Source of the DNA: Streptomyces toyocaensis
GTDB lineage: Bacteria > Actinomycetota > Actinomycetes > Streptomycetales > Streptomycetaceae
Direction: 5' to 3'
Assembly (NCBI RefSeq): GCF_000725125.1
Contig: NZ_JFCB01000001.1
Location: forward strand, 248,001-312,000
DNA: 64,000 bases
Every line of letters starts with the position of its first letter. Within the stretch, counting starts at the first letter, position 1. Below the pieces are notes generated by a model. That model searched no databases, was not told the origin of the DNA, and was given only the letters and a program-made list of their open reading frames with translations. Made by a program: the position numbers and the translations under genes. Below are positions 48,301 through 60,489 of the stretch, in pieces.

Positions 48301-51300
48301 CGACCTCGACCGGGAGTCGGACCGGCTGGCAGGGCGTCTGGCCGAGACGGGCGTGCGCCGCGGCGACCACGTCGGCGTGGTGCTGGAGCGCGGCGCGGAC
48401 CTGTTCGTCGCATTCCTCGCGGTCTGGAAGGCCGGCGCCGCCTACGTCCCGGTGCATGTGGACTACCCGCCGGTTCGGATCGAGCGGATGCTGGCCGACG
48501 CCGGCGTGACGGTGGCGGTCTGCGCCGAGGGGACCCGGAACGCGGTGCCGGACGGGCTCGAGCCCGTGCCCGTGGACGCGCCGTGGGCCGGGGAAACGAG
48601 GCACGAGACGCCGACGGTCACGGCGCGCGACGCCGCCTACGTGATGTACACGTCGGGATCGACCGGGGAGCCCAAGGGCATCGTGGTGCCGCACGGAAGC
48701 GTCGCGGCCCTGGCCGGCGACCCCGGCTGGGCACTCGATGCCGACGACTGCGTCCTGATGCACGCCTCGCACGCGTTCGACGCGTCGCTGTTCGAGATCT
48801 GGGCGCCGCTGGTCCGCGGTGCCCGCGTCATGGTCGCCGAGCCGGGCGCGGTCGACACGCAGCGCCTGCGGGAGGCGGTCGCACGCGGCGTGACCACCGT
48901 CCATCTGACGGCCGGGAGCTTCCGGGTGCTGGCCGAGGAGTCGCCGGGCTCCTTCGACGGGTTGCGCGAGATCCTCACCGGCGGAGACGTGGTGCCCCTC
49001 GCCTCCGTCGCACAGCTGCGCCGGGCCTGCCCGGACGTCCGGGTCCGGCACCTTTACGGCCCGACCGAGACCACACTGTGCGGCACCTGGCATCTCCTCG
49101 AGCCGGGGGACGAGCCGGGCGACGTCCTGCCGATCGGCCGCCCTCTGGCCGGGCGGCGGGCGTACGTGCTCGACGCCTTCCTCCAGCCGGTCGCCCCGAA
49201 CGTGACCGGTGAGCTCTACCTCGCCGGCGTAGGTCTGGCGCTCGGCTATCTCGGGGCCCGCGGCGCCACCTCGGAGCGGTTCGTCGCCGACCCGTTCGTC
49301 CCCGGCGAGCGGATGTACCGCACCGGCGACCTGGCACGCCGGAACGACCGGGGCGAGCTGTTGTTCGCCGGACGGGCCGACGCCCAGGTGAAGATCCGGG
49401 GCTACCGGGTCGAGCCGACGGAGATCGAGACGGTGCTCGCCGAGGCTCCCCAGGTCGCGCAGGCGGTCGTCGTCGCGAGGGAGGACGGTCCGGGTGAGAA
49501 GCGGCTGATCGCCTATGCGATCGCGGAACCGGACCAGGTCCTGGACCCCGAAGCGCTCCGCGAACACCTCGCGGCGCGGCTGCCCGAGTTCATGGTCCCG
49601 GCCGCGGTGGTGGTCCTGGACGACTTCCCGCTGACGATCAACGGGAAGATCGATCGCGAGGCCCTGCCCGCTCCCGAGTTCTCCGCGAAGCCCGCCGGCC
49701 GCGAGCCGCGCACCGAGGCGGAGCGGGTGCTGTGCGCACTGTTCGCCGAGATCCTCGGGCTGGACCGGGTCGGGGCCGACGACAGCTTCTTCGAACTGGG
49801 CGGCGACTCGATCCTCTCCATGCAACTGGCAGCCCGGGCCCGCCGCGCCGACGTCGTCTTCGGCGCGAAGGACGTCTTCGAGCAGGAGACACCCGCGGCC
49901 ATCGCGGCGGTCGCCGAGCGCGGCGGCGCCCCGCGGGCAGAGCTCGCCGACGACGTCGGCGAGGTCGCGTGGACGCCGGTGATGCGGGCGCTCATCGAAC
50001 GCGACCCCGGCGCGCTGACCGGCGGGGCCCTGACCCAGTGGGTGACCGTGGGCGCTCCCGGCGACCTGTCGGTGGACGCGCTGGCGGCCGGGCTGGGCGC
50101 GGTGATCGGCACCCACGATCTGCTGCGGAGCCGGATCGTCACGGCCGCGGGCGAGGAGCCGGGCATGGTCGTGTCCGCTCGGAGTGCGGTGGACGCGGCC
50201 GGTCTGGTCGAGCGGGTCGACGCGGACACCGGCGACATCGACGAGATCGCGGACCGGTGCGCCAGGGAGGCGGCGGCGAGGTTGGATCCCGCTGCCGGTG
50301 TGATGATCCGGGCGGTGTGGGTGGACGCCGGACCCGGCCGTGTGGGTCGGATCGTGCTGGTGGCGCACCATCTGGTGGCCGACGCGGTGTCGTGGCAGAT
50401 CCTGCTGCTGGACCTGCGTGCGGCATGTGAGGCCGTGAGCGCGGGCGCGGAGCCCGCTCTCGACCCGGTGGAGGTCCCGTTCCGGCGCTGGGCGCGGACA
50501 CTGGCCGATCAGGCCGCGGTCCGGGCCGCGGAACTCGGGACCTGGACGGAGATCCTCGACCAGGCGGAACCGCGGCTGGCCTCCCTCGACCCCGCGCGCG
50601 ACACCATCGCGACCGCGGGACGCCGGTCCTGGACCCTGCCGCGAGACCGGGCGGGCGTGCTCGTGGGGAAGGCCGCCTCGGCCTACCACTGCGGTGTCCA
50701 CGAGGTGCTCCTGGCCACGCTGGCGGGCGCGGTCACCCGGTGGCGCGGTGGCGACGCCGTCGTGGTGGACGTCGAAGGCCATGGCCGCCGGCCCGTCGGA
50801 GAGCTGGACCTCTCGCGGACGGTCGGCTGGTTCACCGACATCCACCCGGTCCGGCTGGACGTGACCGGGATAGACACCGACGAGGTGATCGCCGGTGGCG
50901 AGGCGGCCGGCCGCCTGCTGAAGGCGGTCAAGGAGAACGTGCGCACCGTCCCCGACGGTGGCCTCGGCTACGGTGTGCTGCGCCACCTGAACGCGGAGAC
51001 GGCACCGGTCCTGGCGGCGTTGCCGAAGGCGGAGATCGGGTTCAACTACCTGGGCCGCTTCTCCTCCCGCCCCGAGGGAGATCCGGAGCCCTGGCAGATG
51101 ACGGGGACCATCGGCGGCGCCGCGGAGGAGCACGCGCCGTTGCGCCACGCCGTGGAGGTCGACGCCGTCGTCCTCGACTCCCCGGACGGACCCGAGCTCC
51201 GGCTGACCCTGACCTGGGCCGGACGGATCCTCGGCGAAGCCGAGGCGGAGTCGCTCGGCCGGGCCTGGCTGGACCTGCTGTCCGGACTCGCCGCGCACGC

Positions 51301-54300
51301 CGCCCTCGGAGCCGGTGGGCACACCCCCTGCGACTTCTCCCTCACCGCGCTGACGCAGCAGGACGTGGAGGAGATCGAGGCCGCCGTTCCGGGACTCGCC
51401 GACATCTGGCCGCTCTCCCCGCTCCAGGAGGGACTGCTGTTCCACGCCGTCGACGAGCGAGGCCCGGATGTGTACGCGGGTATCCGCACCCTCGCCCTCG
51501 ACGGCCCGCTGGACGTCGCTCGCTTCCGGGCGTCCTGGCAGACCCTCCTCGACAGGCACGCCGCGCTGCGGGCGAGTTTCCACCAGCTCGGGTCCGGCCA
51601 GGCCGTGCAGGCGATCGCAGGTGAGGTGGTGTTGCCCTGGACAGAGACCGACCTGTCGCACCTGCCCGAGGACGAGGCGCTGGCGGAGGCCGAGCGACTC
51701 GCGGAGGAACTGCATGCCGACCGGTTCGAACTGGATCGGGCCCCGCTGTTGCGCCTGCACCTGATGCGCATCAGCGAACGCAGCCACCGGCTGGCCCTCG
51801 CCTCCCACCACATCTCCTGCGACGGATGGTCCCTGCCGATCCTGTCCGGCGACGTGACGGCGGCCTACGAATCGGGCGGCGACGGCCGGTCCCTGCCCGC
51901 CCCGACGTCGTACCGCAGCTATCTCGCCTGGCTCGCCCGCCAGGACAAGGAAGCCGCCCGGCAGGCGTGGCGGAGCGAGCTCGCCGGGCTCGACGAGCCC
52001 ACTCACGTCGTGCCGCCGGACGCCGTCACCGCGCCCGTCGAGCCCGAGCGACTCCGGTTCGACATGGACGAGGACCTGAGCCGCCGGCTGGTGGAGTTCA
52101 CCCGCCGGCACGGCGTCACGATGAACACCCTCTTCCAGGGAATCTGGGCGCTGCTCCTGGCCCGGCTGACGGGCCGGGACGACGTGGTCTTCGGCTCCGC
52201 GGTGGCCGGGCGGCCGCCCGAGATTCCCGGCGTCGAGTCCGTGGTGGGCCTGTTCATGAACACGCTGCCGGTCCGGGCCCGCCTCGACGGCGGTGAACCG
52301 TTCCTCGACATGCTGACGCGGCTGCAGGAGCGTCAGGTCGCGATGATGGCGCATCAGCACGTCGGGCTGTCGGAGATCAAGCAACTCGCCGGGCAGGGCG
52401 CCGCGTTCGACACCATCGTGGTGTTCGAGAACTACCCCCGCCCGCCGCTCCCGTCCGAGGACCCCGATGCGCTCGTCATGCGCCCCGCGGGGATCCCGAA
52501 CGACAGCGGGCACTACCCGATATCCATGCGCGCCTCCCACGACGGCGGCGTCCACGGCGAGTTCATCTACCGTCCGGACGTCTTCGACCGGACCCGGGCG
52601 GAGGAGATGCTGGCGGCGGTCGTCCGGGCACTGGAGCAGGTGGCGGCCGATCCGTGGACCTTGGTGGGCCGGGTCGGCCTGATCGGCCCGACGGAGCGCG
52701 GCCTGGTGGTCGAGGAGTGGAACGCCACCGATGCGCCCTTCGTGCCGGAGCCGCTGCCCGTACTGTTCCGCCGCCGGGCGGAACTCTCGCGGGACGCGAT
52801 CGCGGTGGAGGACGCGGATCGGAAGCTGTCGTACGGGGGGCTGCTGGAAGAGGCAGAGGATCTGGCGCGGCTGCTGGCGGGGCTGGGCGTCCGGCGGGAA
52901 ACGCGCGTGGGTGTGCTGGTCGGACGGTCGGCGGAGCTGGTGGTGGCCCTGCTCGGCGTGTCGCTGTCGGGCGGGGTGTTCGTACCGGTCGACCCGGAGT
53001 ATCCCGCCGGACGGATCGAGCTGATGCTGACGGATTCCGCCCCCGAGGTGCTGCTGTGCACGAAGGCGACCCGGACAGCCGTGCCGGACGGGTTCGCGGG
53101 CGTCGTGGTCGTACTGGACGAGCGGTCCGCCGCCGACCCGGGTGCGGCGCTGCCGGCCGTGGCGGTGGGCGACGGAGCGTATGTGATCTACACCTCCGGG
53201 TCCACGGGTACGCCCAAGGGCGTCCAAGTCACCCATGCCGGGCTCGGCAACCTGGCCGGCGCGCAGATCGAGCGCTTCGGCGTGACATCCTCCTCACGCG
53301 TCCTGCAGTTCGCGTCCCTCGGGTTCGACGCCGCGATCTCCGAGTTGTGCATGGCCCTGCTGTCAGGCGGGACCGTGGTGCTGGCCGACCCCGACAGCAT
53401 GCCGCCGCGAGTGTCGCTGGGCGACGCGGTGCGCCGGTGGCGCATCACCCACGTCACTGTGCCGCCGAGCGTGCTGGCCGTCGAGGAGGACCTGCCGGAC
53501 AGCCTCGAGACACTGGTGGTCGCCGGTGAGGCGTGCCCGCCCGCTCTGGTCGACCGCTGGTCGGGGGACCGCCGGATGATCAACGGTTACGGGCCCACCG
53601 AGACCACCGTGTGCGTGACGATGAGCGCACCGTTGTCTCCGGGACGCGACGCGCCCCCCATCGGCCGCCCGATCGCCAACATGCGGGCGTACGTGCTCGA
53701 CGCCTTCCTGCAGCCGGTGCCGCCCGGCGTGGCCGGTGAGCTCTACGTCACCGGGGCAGGGCTCGCGCGCGGGTACCTCGGACGTCCGGGCCTGACCGCG
53801 GAGCGGTTCGTCGCCGACCCGTTCTCCTCCGGGGGCCGGATGTACCGCACCGGCGACCGGGCCCGCTGGACCCGGGAGGGAGAGCTGGTCTTCGTCGGCC
53901 GGGCCGACGCGCAGGTCAAGGTGCGCGGTTACCGGGTCGAGCCGGGTGAGATCGAGGCCGTGCTGTCGGACCATCCGGGAGCCGCCCAGGTGGTGATCGT
54001 CGCTCGTGAGGACGGCCCCGGCGAGAAGCGGCTGGTGGCGTACGTCGTGCCGGCGGCCGCGCAGCCGGCCGACGAACTGATCGCAGCTCTCCGCGAGACC
54101 GCGGCCGAACGCCTGCCCGAGCACATGAGGCCGGTGGCGTTCGTACCGCTGGACGCGGTGCCCCTGACCCCGAACGGAAAGGTCGATCACCGGGCACTCC
54201 AGGCCCCCGACCTCGCCGGGAACTCCTCCGGACGGGGTCCGCGCACGGCCGTCGAGGAGCTGTTGTGCGCGGTGTTCGCCGAGATCCTCGGGGTGGAACG

Positions 54301-54565
54301 GGTCGGAGTCGACGACAGCTTCTTCGAGATCGGCGGCGACTCGATCAGCTCGATGCAGCTGTCGGCCCGGCTCCGCCGCGAAGGGCTGGAAGTGACCCCC
54401 TGGCAAGTGTTCGAGGAGAAGACGCCCGAACGGCTGGCGGCGCTCGCCAAGGAGCTCCCGGCCGAGGGCGAGGAGAGCTCGGAGCCGGAGTCCGACGACG
54501 GCATGCTCCTGGCTCTCTCGCCCGACCAGATGGACCAACTCCAAAGCGGGCCGACCGATGGATGA
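42365..54565 (+). CDS. Glycopeptide NRPS, modules 4-6 (C-A-PCP-E, C-A-PCP-E, C-A-PCP)
   Basis: 4066 aa, equivalent to TeiC/StaC; ATG preceded by GAGGGAG. Module 4: C ([10 protein letters not shown]), A with code D-I-F-H-L-G-L-L-C (Hpg), PCP near 984, E with intact [10 protein letters not shown]. Module 5 from ~1500: C ([10 protein letters not shown]), A with D-A-F-H-L-G-L-L-C (Hpg), PCP near 2481, E with [10 protein letters not shown]. Module 6 from ~3010: C ([10 protein letters not shown]), A with D-A-S-T-V-A-G-V-C (Tyr/Bht), PCP near 3992, no E. Residues 4 and 5 therefore become D and residue 6 stays L, as in teicoplanin. The C-terminus ends with a short acidic tail. Overlaps the ATG at 54558 by 8 nt. 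Confidence 0.96.
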   Translation: MAQSRIEDIWPLSPLQEGLLFHTVYDDEGPHVYLGHWILELDGPVDPARLRTAWETLLTRHAALRACFRQRATGETVQVVASGVDLPWRVVDLSHLDDPDEAVRELAEEDRLRRFDLAKAPLLRLTLIRLDDATHRLVVTCHHAVMDGWSLPIVFDELQALYAAGTGSPDLPEVASYRDYLAWLNRQDQKRALAAWAAELRGAQDPTLVAPADPGRAPGMPESITVEVPEHLTRSLEDLARSNGLTLNTVVQGAWALVLAQLSGRTDVVFGAVVSARPADLPGVEGMVGLFLNTVPVRVRLDGATPVIGMLTELQRRQSALIPDQYVGLVEIQKAAGPGAIFDTLLVFENFPRDLGEPDSPETFTVRVNQGREAAHYPLTLVAVPGDTMLLKLDHLTDLFDADAALSVIERFQGVLRHLAADHETTVADLAVTTAAERNLVSAWGTAPGAEPGDLPLVLFDRQAERRGDETAIVDGDRTTSFRDLAGYADRLAGYLTGRGVGRGDRVAVVMERSTDLIATLLAVWKAGAAFVPVDPGYPVERVKVMLADADPAVVVCRAANRAAVLDGGLDPIVLDDPEIRRAVAECARPSVQVSADDLAYVMYTSGSTGTPKGVAVSHGNVAALVGEPRWEIGPGDTVLTHASHAFDISLFEIWVPLLSGARMMIAEPGAVDGEALARYVAAGVTAAHLTAGAFRVLAEESPESVAGLREVLTGGDEVPPAAVRRVRRACPDIRVRHLYGPTETTLCATWWLLEPGDEAGGVLPIGRPLAGRRVHVLDAFLRPVPPGVKGELYVAGAGVARGYLGRSALTAERFVADPFVPGERMYRTGDLAHWTDEGTLVFGGRADDQVKIRGYRVEPGEIEAVLAGLPGVGQAVVLARDERLIGYVVAEEGRDLDPAGLRERLAETMPEFMVPAAVIVLDELPLTVNGKVDRQALPDPDFASKSVGRDPATEVERILCRVFAEVLGLERVGVEAGFFELGGDSISSMQVAARARREGIALTPRQVFEQRTPERLARVAGTTRSGRFEADAGIGEIPWTPVMRALGADAQRPGFAQARVVVAPPGLDRSALVAALQAVLDTHDQLRGRVESDGRLIVPGRGTVDAAGLVTRVAAATANLDEIAGREAGTAAGVLDPSTGTMVRVVWIDAGDAEPGRLALVAHHLVVDAVSWGILLPDLRTAYEQVISGGTASLEPATTSFRQWARRLTEQALSERTVAEIDHWVGVLDGADPFPEEHAGRPHSWSWTLSGSAARSLVGQAPGAFHCGVQEVLLAGLAGAVARLRGGDAGVLVDLEGHGRHAADGEDLLRTVGWFTSVHPVRLEVSGLDLAAAAAGNAAAGELLKAVKEQVRAVPGDGFGYGLLRHLNPDTGARLAELPSPRIGFNYLGRSAAASPDTPWQVVEGPLGAGADAPDLVLAHALEVGARVQDTPGGPQVRLTVDGRDLDPDTVERLGEAWLEMLTGLAAHAADPGAGGHTPSDFDLVDMSQRDVAELEAAAPGLTDIWPLSPLQEGMLFERALDEEGVDVYQSQRILELDGPLDPERLRAAWQPLVARHESLRTSFHQLGSGETVQVVVGEADIPWREADVSHLGEADAAAEVERLLAEDQAERFDVTRPPLLRLLLIRLGENRHRLVLTSHHVLLDGWSTPIILGEMSSGYAGGPGPSTSPSYRDYLLWLSRQEQDATLSAWRSEFAGSDEPTVVDADAGRAMVMPQEHCAWLSAESTRTLTDFARGHGLTLSTIVQGAWALVLARLAGRTDVAFGTVVSGRPADVPDVERMVGMFINTVPVRVRLDGGLRVLELLQDLQRRQAALTEHQYMGLSEIQKAVGPGAVFDTIMMVENYPLDAAGLGDDGGVTISSAVTRTGTGYPLTMSASPGERLQIRVSFRPDRIDERTAAEVAGQVVRVIERVAAEPSLPVGRLGVTSDATRTSEVERWNATGEAAGGASVVELFRRRSAGTPDAVAVVDGDRTLSYGDLDRESDRLAGRLAETGVRRGDHVGVVLERGADLFVAFLAVWKAGAAYVPVHVDYPPVRIERMLADAGVTVAVCAEGTRNAVPDGLEPVPVDAPWAGETRHETPTVTARDAAYVMYTSGSTGEPKGIVVPHGSVAALAGDPGWALDADDCVLMHASHAFDASLFEIWAPLVRGARVMVAEPGAVDTQRLREAVARGVTTVHLTAGSFRVLAEESPGSFDGLREILTGGDVVPLASVAQLRRACPDVRVRHLYGPTETTLCGTWHLLEPGDEPGDVLPIGRPLAGRRAYVLDAFLQPVAPNVTGELYLAGVGLALGYLGARGATSERFVADPFVPGERMYRTGDLARRNDRGELLFAGRADAQVKIRGYRVEPTEIETVLAEAPQVAQAVVVAREDGPGEKRLIAYAIAEPDQVLDPEALREHLAARLPEFMVPAAVVVLDDFPLTINGKIDREALPAPEFSAKPAGREPRTEAERVLCALFAEILGLDRVGADDSFFELGGDSILSMQLAARARRADVVFGAKDVFEQETPAAIAAVAERGGAPRAELADDVGEVAWTPVMRALIERDPGALTGGALTQWVTVGAPGDLSVDALAAGLGAVIGTHDLLRSRIVTAAGEEPGMVVSARSAVDAAGLVERVDADTGDIDEIADRCAREAAARLDPAAGVMIRAVWVDAGPGRVGRIVLVAHHLVADAVSWQILLLDLRAACEAVSAGAEPALDPVEVPFRRWARTLADQAAVRAAELGTWTEILDQAEPRLASLDPARDTIATAGRRSWTLPRDRAGVLVGKAASAYHCGVHEVLLATLAGAVTRWRGGDAVVVDVEGHGRRPVGELDLSRTVGWFTDIHPVRLDVTGIDTDEVIAGGEAAGRLLKAVKENVRTVPDGGLGYGVLRHLNAETAPVLAALPKAEIGFNYLGRFSSRPEGDPEPWQMTGTIGGAAEEHAPLRHAVEVDAVVLDSPDGPELRLTLTWAGRILGEAEAESLGRAWLDLLSGLAAHAALGAGGHTPCDFSLTALTQQDVEEIEAAVPGLADIWPLSPLQEGLLFHAVDERGPDVYAGIRTLALDGPLDVARFRASWQTLLDRHAALRASFHQLGSGQAVQAIAGEVVLPWTETDLSHLPEDEALAEAERLAEELHADRFELDRAPLLRLHLMRISERSHRLALASHHISCDGWSLPILSGDVTAAYESGGDGRSLPAPTSYRSYLAWLARQDKEAARQAWRSELAGLDEPTHVVPPDAVTAPVEPERLRFDMDEDLSRRLVEFTRRHGVTMNTLFQGIWALLLARLTGRDDVVFGSAVAGRPPEIPGVESVVGLFMNTLPVRARLDGGEPFLDMLTRLQERQVAMMAHQHVGLSEIKQLAGQGAAFDTIVVFENYPRPPLPSEDPDALVMRPAGIPNDSGHYPISMRASHDGGVHGEFIYRPDVFDRTRAEEMLAAVVRALEQVAADPWTLVGRVGLIGPTERGLVVEEWNATDAPFVPEPLPVLFRRRAELSRDAIAVEDADRKLSYGGLLEEAEDLARLLAGLGVRRETRVGVLVGRSAELVVALLGVSLSGGVFVPVDPEYPAGRIELMLTDSAPEVLLCTKATRTAVPDGFAGVVVVLDERSAADPGAALPAVAVGDGAYVIYTSGSTGTPKGVQVTHAGLGNLAGAQIERFGVTSSSRVLQFASLGFDAAISELCMALLSGGTVVLADPDSMPPRVSLGDAVRRWRITHVTVPPSVLAVEEDLPDSLETLVVAGEACPPALVDRWSGDRRMINGYGPTETTVCVTMSAPLSPGRDAPPIGRPIANMRAYVLDAFLQPVPPGVAGELYVTGAGLARGYLGRPGLTAERFVADPFSSGGRMYRTGDRARWTREGELVFVGRADAQVKVRGYRVEPGEIEAVLSDHPGAAQVVIVAREDGPGEKRLVAYVVPAAAQPADELIAALRETAAERLPEHMRPVAFVPLDAVPLTPNGKVDHRALQAPDLAGNSSGRGPRTAVEELLCAVFAEILGVERVGVDDSFFEIGGDSISSMQLSARLRREGLEVTPWQVFEEKTPERLAALAKELPAEGEESSEPESDDGMLLALSPDQMDQLQSGPTDG

Positions 54566-54584
54566 CCTCCACAAGGAGCAGATC

Positions 54585-57500
54585 GTGACTGTTGACGACA
54601 CTCGTGCAAAGCCGCGCTCCGGCGTGGAAGACGTCTGGCCCCTGTCGCCGCTGCAGGAGGGAATGCTTTACCACACGGCTCTGGACAAGGACGGCCCCGA
54701 CACCTACACCGTTCAGTCCGTCTACGGCATCGAGGGACCGCTGGACTCCGAGCGTTTGCAGAGGTCCTGGCAGGCGCTCCTGGACCGGCACGCCGCGCTG
54801 CGGGTCTGTTTCCGGTACGTCAGCGGCGCGCAGATGGTTCAGGTCGTCTTACGCGACGTCAAGATCCCGTGGCGTGAGACAGACCTCTCCGGACTCCCGG
54901 ACGACCTGGCGGACGACGAGGTGGGGCGGCTGGCGGAGGAGGAGCTGGCCGAGCGGTTCCGTCTCGAGACGGCCCCGTTGACGAAGCTGCACCTGATCCG
55001 GCTCGGCCCGGAGAGCCACCGGCTCGTGCACACCCTTCATCACGTCCTGGCCGACGGTTGGTCGATGCCGGTCATTCACCGCGAGCTCTCCGCGATCTAC
55101 GCGGCGGGCGGGGACCCGTCCGGGCTGGCGGCCACGGCCTCCTACCGCGACTATCTCTCCTGGCTGGGCCGCCAGGACAAGGAGGCGGCCCGGGCCGCCT
55201 GGCGGAAGGAGCTCGCCGGCCTGGACGCCCCCACCACGGTCGCCCCGGCCGATCCGAGCCGAATACCGGACATCGACACGGTGATGACCGAGCTCTCCCC
55301 GGAGCTGACGAACGATCTGGCACAGCTGGCCCGCGGCCACGACCTCACGTTGAGCACCGTCGTCCAGGGTGTGTGGGGTGTCGTGCTGTCGCAGCTGGCA
55401 GGCCGCACCGACGTGGTGTTCGGCGCGACCGTCTCGGGACGGCCGGCCGAGCTGGCCGGCGTCGAGTCGATGGTCGGCATGTTGCTCGGCACCCTGCCGG
55501 TGCGCGTCCGGCTCGACGGCGGGCGGCGGGCCGTCGATCTGCTGGCCGATCTGCAGCGGAACCAGTCGGCGCTCATGGCCCACCAGCATCTCGGCCTTCA
55601 GGAGGCACAGGCCGTCGCCGGACTCGGAGCGCTCTTCGACACGCTCGTCGTCTACGAGAACTTCCCCCGCACCGGACTCGACCGGCCGGCGGACGACGGC
55701 CTGAACATGCGCCCCGTGCGAAAGGGACGCGACTCCTCGCATTACCCGTTCACCCTGGTCACCGGGCCGGGCGAGCGGATGCCGGTCATTCTCAACTACG
55801 ACCGGGGCCTGTTCGAGCGGGAGGTCGCCGAATCCGTCCTGGGCGCGTTCGTCCGGGTGGTGGAACGGCTGGTCACCGAGCCCGACGTCCTGGTCGGCCG
55901 GCTGACCCTGCTGAGCGAAGCCGAGCGCGCCATGGTGGTGAACGAGTGGAACGCGACCGCTGGCCCGGTGCCCGGTGAGTCCGTGGTCGAGCTGTTCGGG
56001 CGGCGGGTGGACACCGCACCCCACGCGGTGGCGATCACCGATGCGAGCGGCACGGACCTGACCTACGCCGAGGTCGACCAGGCTTCGAACAGGCTGGCCG
56101 CATACCTCACCGGTCGCGGCGTCCGGCGCGGCGCCCTGGTCGGTGTGGTCATGGAGAGGTCCGCCGACCTGGTGATCACGTTCCTGGCGATCTGGAAGGC
56201 GGGCGCCGCGTTCGTCCCGATCGACACGGGGAATCCGGCTGAGCGGACCGCGCTCATCCTCGCCGACTCCGGGGTCTCGACCGTCGTGTGCACGATCGCC
56301 ACCCAGGCGGCCGCGCCGGAGAACGCGATCGTCCTCGACGCGCCGGAGACCCGCGCGGCCGTCGACGAACAGGCCGGCACCGCTCCGGAGATCCGGGTCG
56401 GCGCGGACGATCTGGCGTACGTGATGTACACCTCCGGTTCCACCGGCGTCCCGAAGGGCGTGGCCGTCACCCATGGGGGAGTGGCCGGTCTGGCGGGCGA
56501 CGCGGGCTGGCGGATCGGTCCCGACGACGGCGTGCTGATGCACGCGACGCACGTCTTCGACGCCTCGCTCTACGAGATGTGGGTGCCGCTCGCCACGGGC
56601 GGCCGGATCCTGCTCGCCGAGCCGGGAGTGGTGGACGCCGACGGCGTGCGCCGGGCCGTCGAACGGGGCGCGACCGCCCTCCACCTCACCGCCGGAACCT
56701 TCCGCGCCCTGGCGGAGGCGTCACCGGAATGCTTCACCGGCCTGACCGAGGTCGGCACCGGCGGAGACGTCGTTCCCGCCTTCGCGGTGGAGAACCTGCG
56801 GCGGGCCCAGCCCGCTCTCCGGGTGAGGAACACCTACGGGCCGACCGAGACCACCCTGTGCGCGACGTGGAAGCCGATCGAGCCCGGTGACGGGATCGGG
56901 CGTGAGCTGCCGATCGGCCGCCCGATGGCGAACCGCGGGATCTACATCCTCGACGCCTTCCTGCAGCCGGTCGCGCCGGGAATCACCGGCGAGCTGTACA
57001 TCGTCGGTACCGGCCTGGCCCGCGGGTACCTCGGCAGGCCGGACCTGACGGCCGAACGGTTCGTCGCATGCCCGTTCCGGGCCGGTGAGCGCATGTACCG
57101 CACCGGAGACCTGGCGCGCTGGAACCGCGACGGGGAGGTGGTGTTCGTCGGGCGGGCCGACGACCAGGTGAAGATCCGGGGCTTCCGGGTGGAGCTGGCC
57201 GAGGTGGAAGCCGTGCTGGCGGCCCAGCCGGGAGTGACCGAGGCGGTCGCCATGGCGCGCGAGGACCAGCCCGGCGAGCGGCGTCTGGTCGGCTACGTCG
57301 TCACCGACGGAGGCGAGGCCGACGTCGACGAGATGCGGCAGCGGATGAGCCTCGTCCTGCCTTCCTACATGGTCCCCGTGGCGATCGTCGTCCGTCCGGG
57401 CCTGCCCATCACTGCGAACGGCAAGGTGGATCGCCGGGCCCTGCCCGCCCCCGACCTCGCGGGACGCACTTCGGAGAAGGCGCCCGAGAGCGAGACCGAG

Positions 57501-60152
57501 AAGGTGCTGTGCGCGCTGTACGCCGAGATCCTCGGGGTGGAGCGGGTGGGCGTCGACGACGCCTTCCACGACCTGGGCGGCAGCTCGGCGCTGGCCATGC
57601 GTCTCATCGCGCGGATCCGCGAGGAGATCGGCGCGGATCTGCCCATCCGGCAGCTGTTCTCCTCGCCCACGCCCGCGGGCATCGCCCGGGCGCTGGCGGC
57701 GAAGTCACGTCCCGCGCTGGAGGCCGCCGCCACCCGGCCGGAGGAGGTGCCCCTCACCGCCCGACAGCTCCGCGCCTGGCTGCTGGCCCGTCCCGGAGAG
57801 ACGACCGCGGGCATGCACACCTCGGTCGCGCTGCGCGTGCGCGGCCGACTGGACGTGCCCGCGCTGGAGGCGGCGCTCGGTGACGTCGCGTCCCGGCACG
57901 AGATCCTCCGGACGACCTTCCCCGGCCAGGCCACGACCGTCCACCAGCACGTCCACGACTCCGCGACGGTTCAGCTGACGCCGATTCCGGCCGCCGAGGA
58001 GGACCTCCCCGGGCTTCTCGCCGAACGGGCCCGGCAGCCCTTCGACCTCACCCGTGACATGCCGTGGCGCTGCGACCTCTTCGCGCTCGCGGAGCGGGAG
58101 CACGTGCTGGCGCTGACGGTGCACCGGATCGCCGCCGACGACGACTCGCTGGACGTGTACTTCCGGGACCTGGGGGCCGCGTACGGCGCGCGGCGCGCGG
58201 GCCGGGTCCCGGAGCGCGCGCCACTGGCCCTCCAGTTCGCCGACTACGCCATCTGGGAGCAGCGGCTGCGCGAGGGCGAACGCGAGCAGGGAAGCCTGAT
58301 CGACGACCAGGCGTCCTTCTGGCGGGACCACCTCGCCGGCATCGACGGGGATACGGTCCTGCCCTTCGACCGTCCGCGTCAGGCCATCCCGTCGCGGCGG
58401 GCGGGCGCGGTCGCCCTGCGGCTGGACGGCGCCCCGCACGCCCAACTGCTGGCGGCCGTGGACTCGGCGGGCGCGGACGCCCACCAGTTGGTGCATGCCG
58501 CGCTCGCCATGCTGCTGACCCGACTGGGCGCCGGCGAGGACCTCGTGATCGGCACGACGCTGCCGCGGGACGAGGACCTGATCGACCTCGAGCCGATGAT
58601 CGGGCCGTTCGCCCGGCCGCTGCCCCTGCGCACCGACGTCGCGGGCGACCCCACCTTCCGGGAGGTCGTCGCCCGGGTGCAGGAGACCGTCCGGGACACC
58701 CGCCAGAACCTGGACGTCCCGTTCGAGCGGATCGCCGATCTGCTTGAGCTGCCCGCTTCGCTCTCCCGCCACCCCGTGTTCCAGGTGTCCCTGGACGTGG
58801 CCGAGGAGGACACCGGCGCGTGGGACGCGACGGGACTGCCTGCCCTGCGCACCAGTGTCGAACCCGGCCGGCCCGAGGCCATCGAGCTGGACCTCGCGTT
58901 CAAGCTCACCGAGCACCGCGACGAGGACGACCACGGCGACGGCATCGACGGAGAACTCCGCTACGCCGTCGACCTGTTCGACGCTTCCACGGCCGAATCG
59001 CTGGCACGACGGCTGGTCCGCGTCCTGGAACAGGTGGCGGAGGACCCCGACCGGCGCGTCAGCGATCTGGACATCCTGCTGGACGACGCCGAGCGCGAGC
59101 GTCCGGCCGAGGCCCCGGCCGTGTGGACCGGGTCCGTGCCCCCGGCAGTCGCCGACCTGGCCCAGGACGGCCCGCTCGGCGCGCTCGTGCTCGACGACCG
59201 GCTGCTCCCCGTCGCGCCCGGAGCCGTCGGTGATCTCTACGTCACCGGCCCCGCGGTCGACGCCGTCCCGGCCGACCGGAGCCTGGCCTGCCCGTTCGGG
59301 GCGCAGGGGCGGCGCATGCTGCGCACCGGCTCGCTCGCCCGCTGGTCCGCTGCCGGAACCCTGACCCTCCTGGGCGAGCGGCGGCGATCCAGCGTCGCGG
59401 CGAAGACCGCCGCGGGCGACTTCGAGGTCCTGCTGCCGCTGCGTCCCGGCGGCGACCGTCCGCCGCTGTTCTGCGTCCATGCGAGCGGCGGCCTGAGCTG
59501 GAACTACGGGCCGCTGCTGCGGGAACTCCCGTCGAACCAGCCGGTCTACGGAATCCAGGCGCGCGGCCTGGCCCGCACCGAGGCCCTGCCCGGCGGAGTC
59601 GACGAGATGGCGGCCGACTACGTCTCGCAGATCCGCACCGTGCAGCCCACCGGGCCCTACCACTTCCTCGGCTGGTCCCTCGGCGGGCGGATCGCGCAGG
59701 CGATGGCCGCGCTGCTCGAGGCCGAGGGCGAGCAGGTCGGCGTGCTCGCGCTGCTCGACGCCTATCCCACCTACATGGGGAAGAAGGCACGCGGCGACGG
59801 GCGTACCCAGGCGGCCGTCGACAAGCTGAAGGAACAGCAGATGGAGCTCGCCGCCGGGCTGGTCAGGGGGGACGGAGCCCGGGCCCGCCTGGAAGAGGTC
59901 ATGCGGAACCTCGCCGAGGTCGGGCCGAGGCACGAGGCCCCGAGCTTCGCCGGCGACGTCCTGCTGTTCGTCGCCTCGAAGGACCGTCCCCCGCACATGC
60001 CCGTCGACTGGGCGATCGCCAGCTGGCAGCCCTTGACCAGCGGGACCGTGGAACACCACGAGATCCCCGTCGACCACAACGAGATGATGCAGCCCGCGTC
60101 GCTGGCCCGGATCGGGGCCGTCGTCGCCGAGAAGCTCCGGCCGCGGCCGTAG
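54585..60152 (+). CDS. Glycopeptide NRPS, module 7 with X domain and thioesterase (C-A-PCP-X-TE)
   Basis: 1855 aa from GTG 54585, chosen because AAGGAG precedes it; ATG 54558 gives nine more residues. Equivalent to TeiD/StaD. C7 ~15-430 (HHVLADGWS), A7 ~450-960 with code D-A-Y-H-G-G-T-L-C (read as Dpg), PCP7 LGGSS with Ser1001, X domain ~1050-1510, A-domain remnant ~1534-1604, TE ~1615-1850. X is a C-like domain with HRIAADD (His1180) in place of HHxxxDG; such domains recruit the Oxy P450s instead of condensing. TE has GWSLGG with catalytic Ser1698 and a late His in VDHNEM; it releases the crosslinked heptapeptide. Confidence 0.95.
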   Translation: MTVDDTRAKPRSGVEDVWPLSPLQEGMLYHTALDKDGPDTYTVQSVYGIEGPLDSERLQRSWQALLDRHAALRVCFRYVSGAQMVQVVLRDVKIPWRETDLSGLPDDLADDEVGRLAEEELAERFRLETAPLTKLHLIRLGPESHRLVHTLHHVLADGWSMPVIHRELSAIYAAGGDPSGLAATASYRDYLSWLGRQDKEAARAAWRKELAGLDAPTTVAPADPSRIPDIDTVMTELSPELTNDLAQLARGHDLTLSTVVQGVWGVVLSQLAGRTDVVFGATVSGRPAELAGVESMVGMLLGTLPVRVRLDGGRRAVDLLADLQRNQSALMAHQHLGLQEAQAVAGLGALFDTLVVYENFPRTGLDRPADDGLNMRPVRKGRDSSHYPFTLVTGPGERMPVILNYDRGLFEREVAESVLGAFVRVVERLVTEPDVLVGRLTLLSEAERAMVVNEWNATAGPVPGESVVELFGRRVDTAPHAVAITDASGTDLTYAEVDQASNRLAAYLTGRGVRRGALVGVVMERSADLVITFLAIWKAGAAFVPIDTGNPAERTALILADSGVSTVVCTIATQAAAPENAIVLDAPETRAAVDEQAGTAPEIRVGADDLAYVMYTSGSTGVPKGVAVTHGGVAGLAGDAGWRIGPDDGVLMHATHVFDASLYEMWVPLATGGRILLAEPGVVDADGVRRAVERGATALHLTAGTFRALAEASPECFTGLTEVGTGGDVVPAFAVENLRRAQPALRVRNTYGPTETTLCATWKPIEPGDGIGRELPIGRPMANRGIYILDAFLQPVAPGITGELYIVGTGLARGYLGRPDLTAERFVACPFRAGERMYRTGDLARWNRDGEVVFVGRADDQVKIRGFRVELAEVEAVLAAQPGVTEAVAMAREDQPGERRLVGYVVTDGGEADVDEMRQRMSLVLPSYMVPVAIVVRPGLPITANGKVDRRALPAPDLAGRTSEKAPESETEKVLCALYAEILGVERVGVDDAFHDLGGSSALAMRLIARIREEIGADLPIRQLFSSPTPAGIARALAAKSRPALEAAATRPEEVPLTARQLRAWLLARPGETTAGMHTSVALRVRGRLDVPALEAALGDVASRHEILRTTFPGQATTVHQHVHDSATVQLTPIPAAEEDLPGLLAERARQPFDLTRDMPWRCDLFALAEREHVLALTVHRIAADDDSLDVYFRDLGAAYGARRAGRVPERAPLALQFADYAIWEQRLREGEREQGSLIDDQASFWRDHLAGIDGDTVLPFDRPRQAIPSRRAGAVALRLDGAPHAQLLAAVDSAGADAHQLVHAALAMLLTRLGAGEDLVIGTTLPRDEDLIDLEPMIGPFARPLPLRTDVAGDPTFREVVARVQETVRDTRQNLDVPFERIADLLELPASLSRHPVFQVSLDVAEEDTGAWDATGLPALRTSVEPGRPEAIELDLAFKLTEHRDEDDHGDGIDGELRYAVDLFDASTAESLARRLVRVLEQVAEDPDRRVSDLDILLDDAERERPAEAPAVWTGSVPPAVADLAQDGPLGALVLDDRLLPVAPGAVGDLYVTGPAVDAVPADRSLACPFGAQGRRMLRTGSLARWSAAGTLTLLGERRRSSVAAKTAAGDFEVLLPLRPGGDRPPLFCVHASGGLSWNYGPLLRELPSNQPVYGIQARGLARTEALPGGVDEMAADYVSQIRTVQPTGPYHFLGWSLGGRIAQAMAALLEAEGEQVGVLALLDAYPTYMGKKARGDGRTQAAVDKLKEQQMELAAGLVRGDGARARLEEVMRNLAEVGPRHEAPSFAGDVLLFVASKDRPPHMPVDWAIASWQPLTSGTVEHHEIPVDHNEMMQPASLARIGAVVAEKLRPRP
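59185..59395 (+). other. Vestigial A-domain segment between X and TE domains
   Basis: Within the module-7 protein, residues ~1534-1604 read [21 protein letters not shown], then [18 protein letters not shown] and GTLTLLGE. This follows the A5-A8 stretch of real A domains (for example [39 protein letters not shown]) but lacks the middle 15 residues and everything on either side. Confidence 0.7.
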
Positions 60153-60167
60153 CGGGAAAGGACCACC

Positions 60168-60377
60168 ATGACCAACCCCTTCGACAACGAGGACGGCTCC
60201 TTCTTCGTGCTCGTCAACGACGAGGGCCAGCACTCCCTCTGGCCCGCCTTCGCCGAGGTGCCGGACGGCTGGACCTCCGTGCACGGCGAGGCCGGCCGCC
60301 AGGACTGCCTCGCCTACATCGAGGAGAACTGGACCGACCTCCGGCCGAAGAGCCTGATCGCGGAGATCGGCGGCTGA
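60168..60377 (+). CDS. mbtH: MbtH-like protein
   Basis: 69 aa, standard length. It starts [26 protein letters not shown] and has [18 protein letters not shown] and [14 protein letters not shown], the conserved Trp/Ser/Leu pattern of the family. It binds A domains and aids their folding and Tyr adenylation, especially those for Bht. It lies 15 nt after the last NRPS gene behind GGAAAGGA, so in the same operon. A hairpin follows its stop. Confidence 0.97.
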   Translation: MTNPFDNEDGSFFVLVNDEGQHSLWPAFAEVPDGWTSVHGEAGRQDCLAYIEENWTDLRPKSLIAEIGG

Positions 60378-60383
60378 GAGGGT

Positions 60384-60412
60384 GTCCAACCGCTCAGGTC
60401 GGGCAGTCGGAC
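60384..60412. promoter_or_regulatory. StrR/Bbr-type operator upstream of oxyA
   Basis: GTCCAA-N17-TCGGAC, one mismatch to the consensus, 78 nt before oxyA. Bbr is reported to bind upstream of oxyA in the balhimycin cluster too. Its right half overlaps the left arm of a hairpin (60401-60437). Confidence 0.55.
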
Positions 60413-60437
60413 GGGCTCGACGCCCGTCCGGCTGCCC
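60401..60437. terminator. Hairpin between mbtH and oxyA
   Basis: GGGCAGTCGGACGGGC pairs with GCCCGTCCGGCTGCCC around TCGAC: 16 pairs, one of them G-U. It is a likely terminator or attenuator for the NRPS operon. No T-run follows. Confidence 0.6.
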
Positions 60438-60489
60438 GGAGACCCTTGTTCCACGTACGCCGGCCGGATGAGACGAAAGGACCCGCGGC

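Noticed and set aside
47372..53236. 1954-codon open frame on the minus strand
   Set aside because: Lies fully antisense to NRPS modules 5-6; the Arg/His/Gly-rich translation has no domain.
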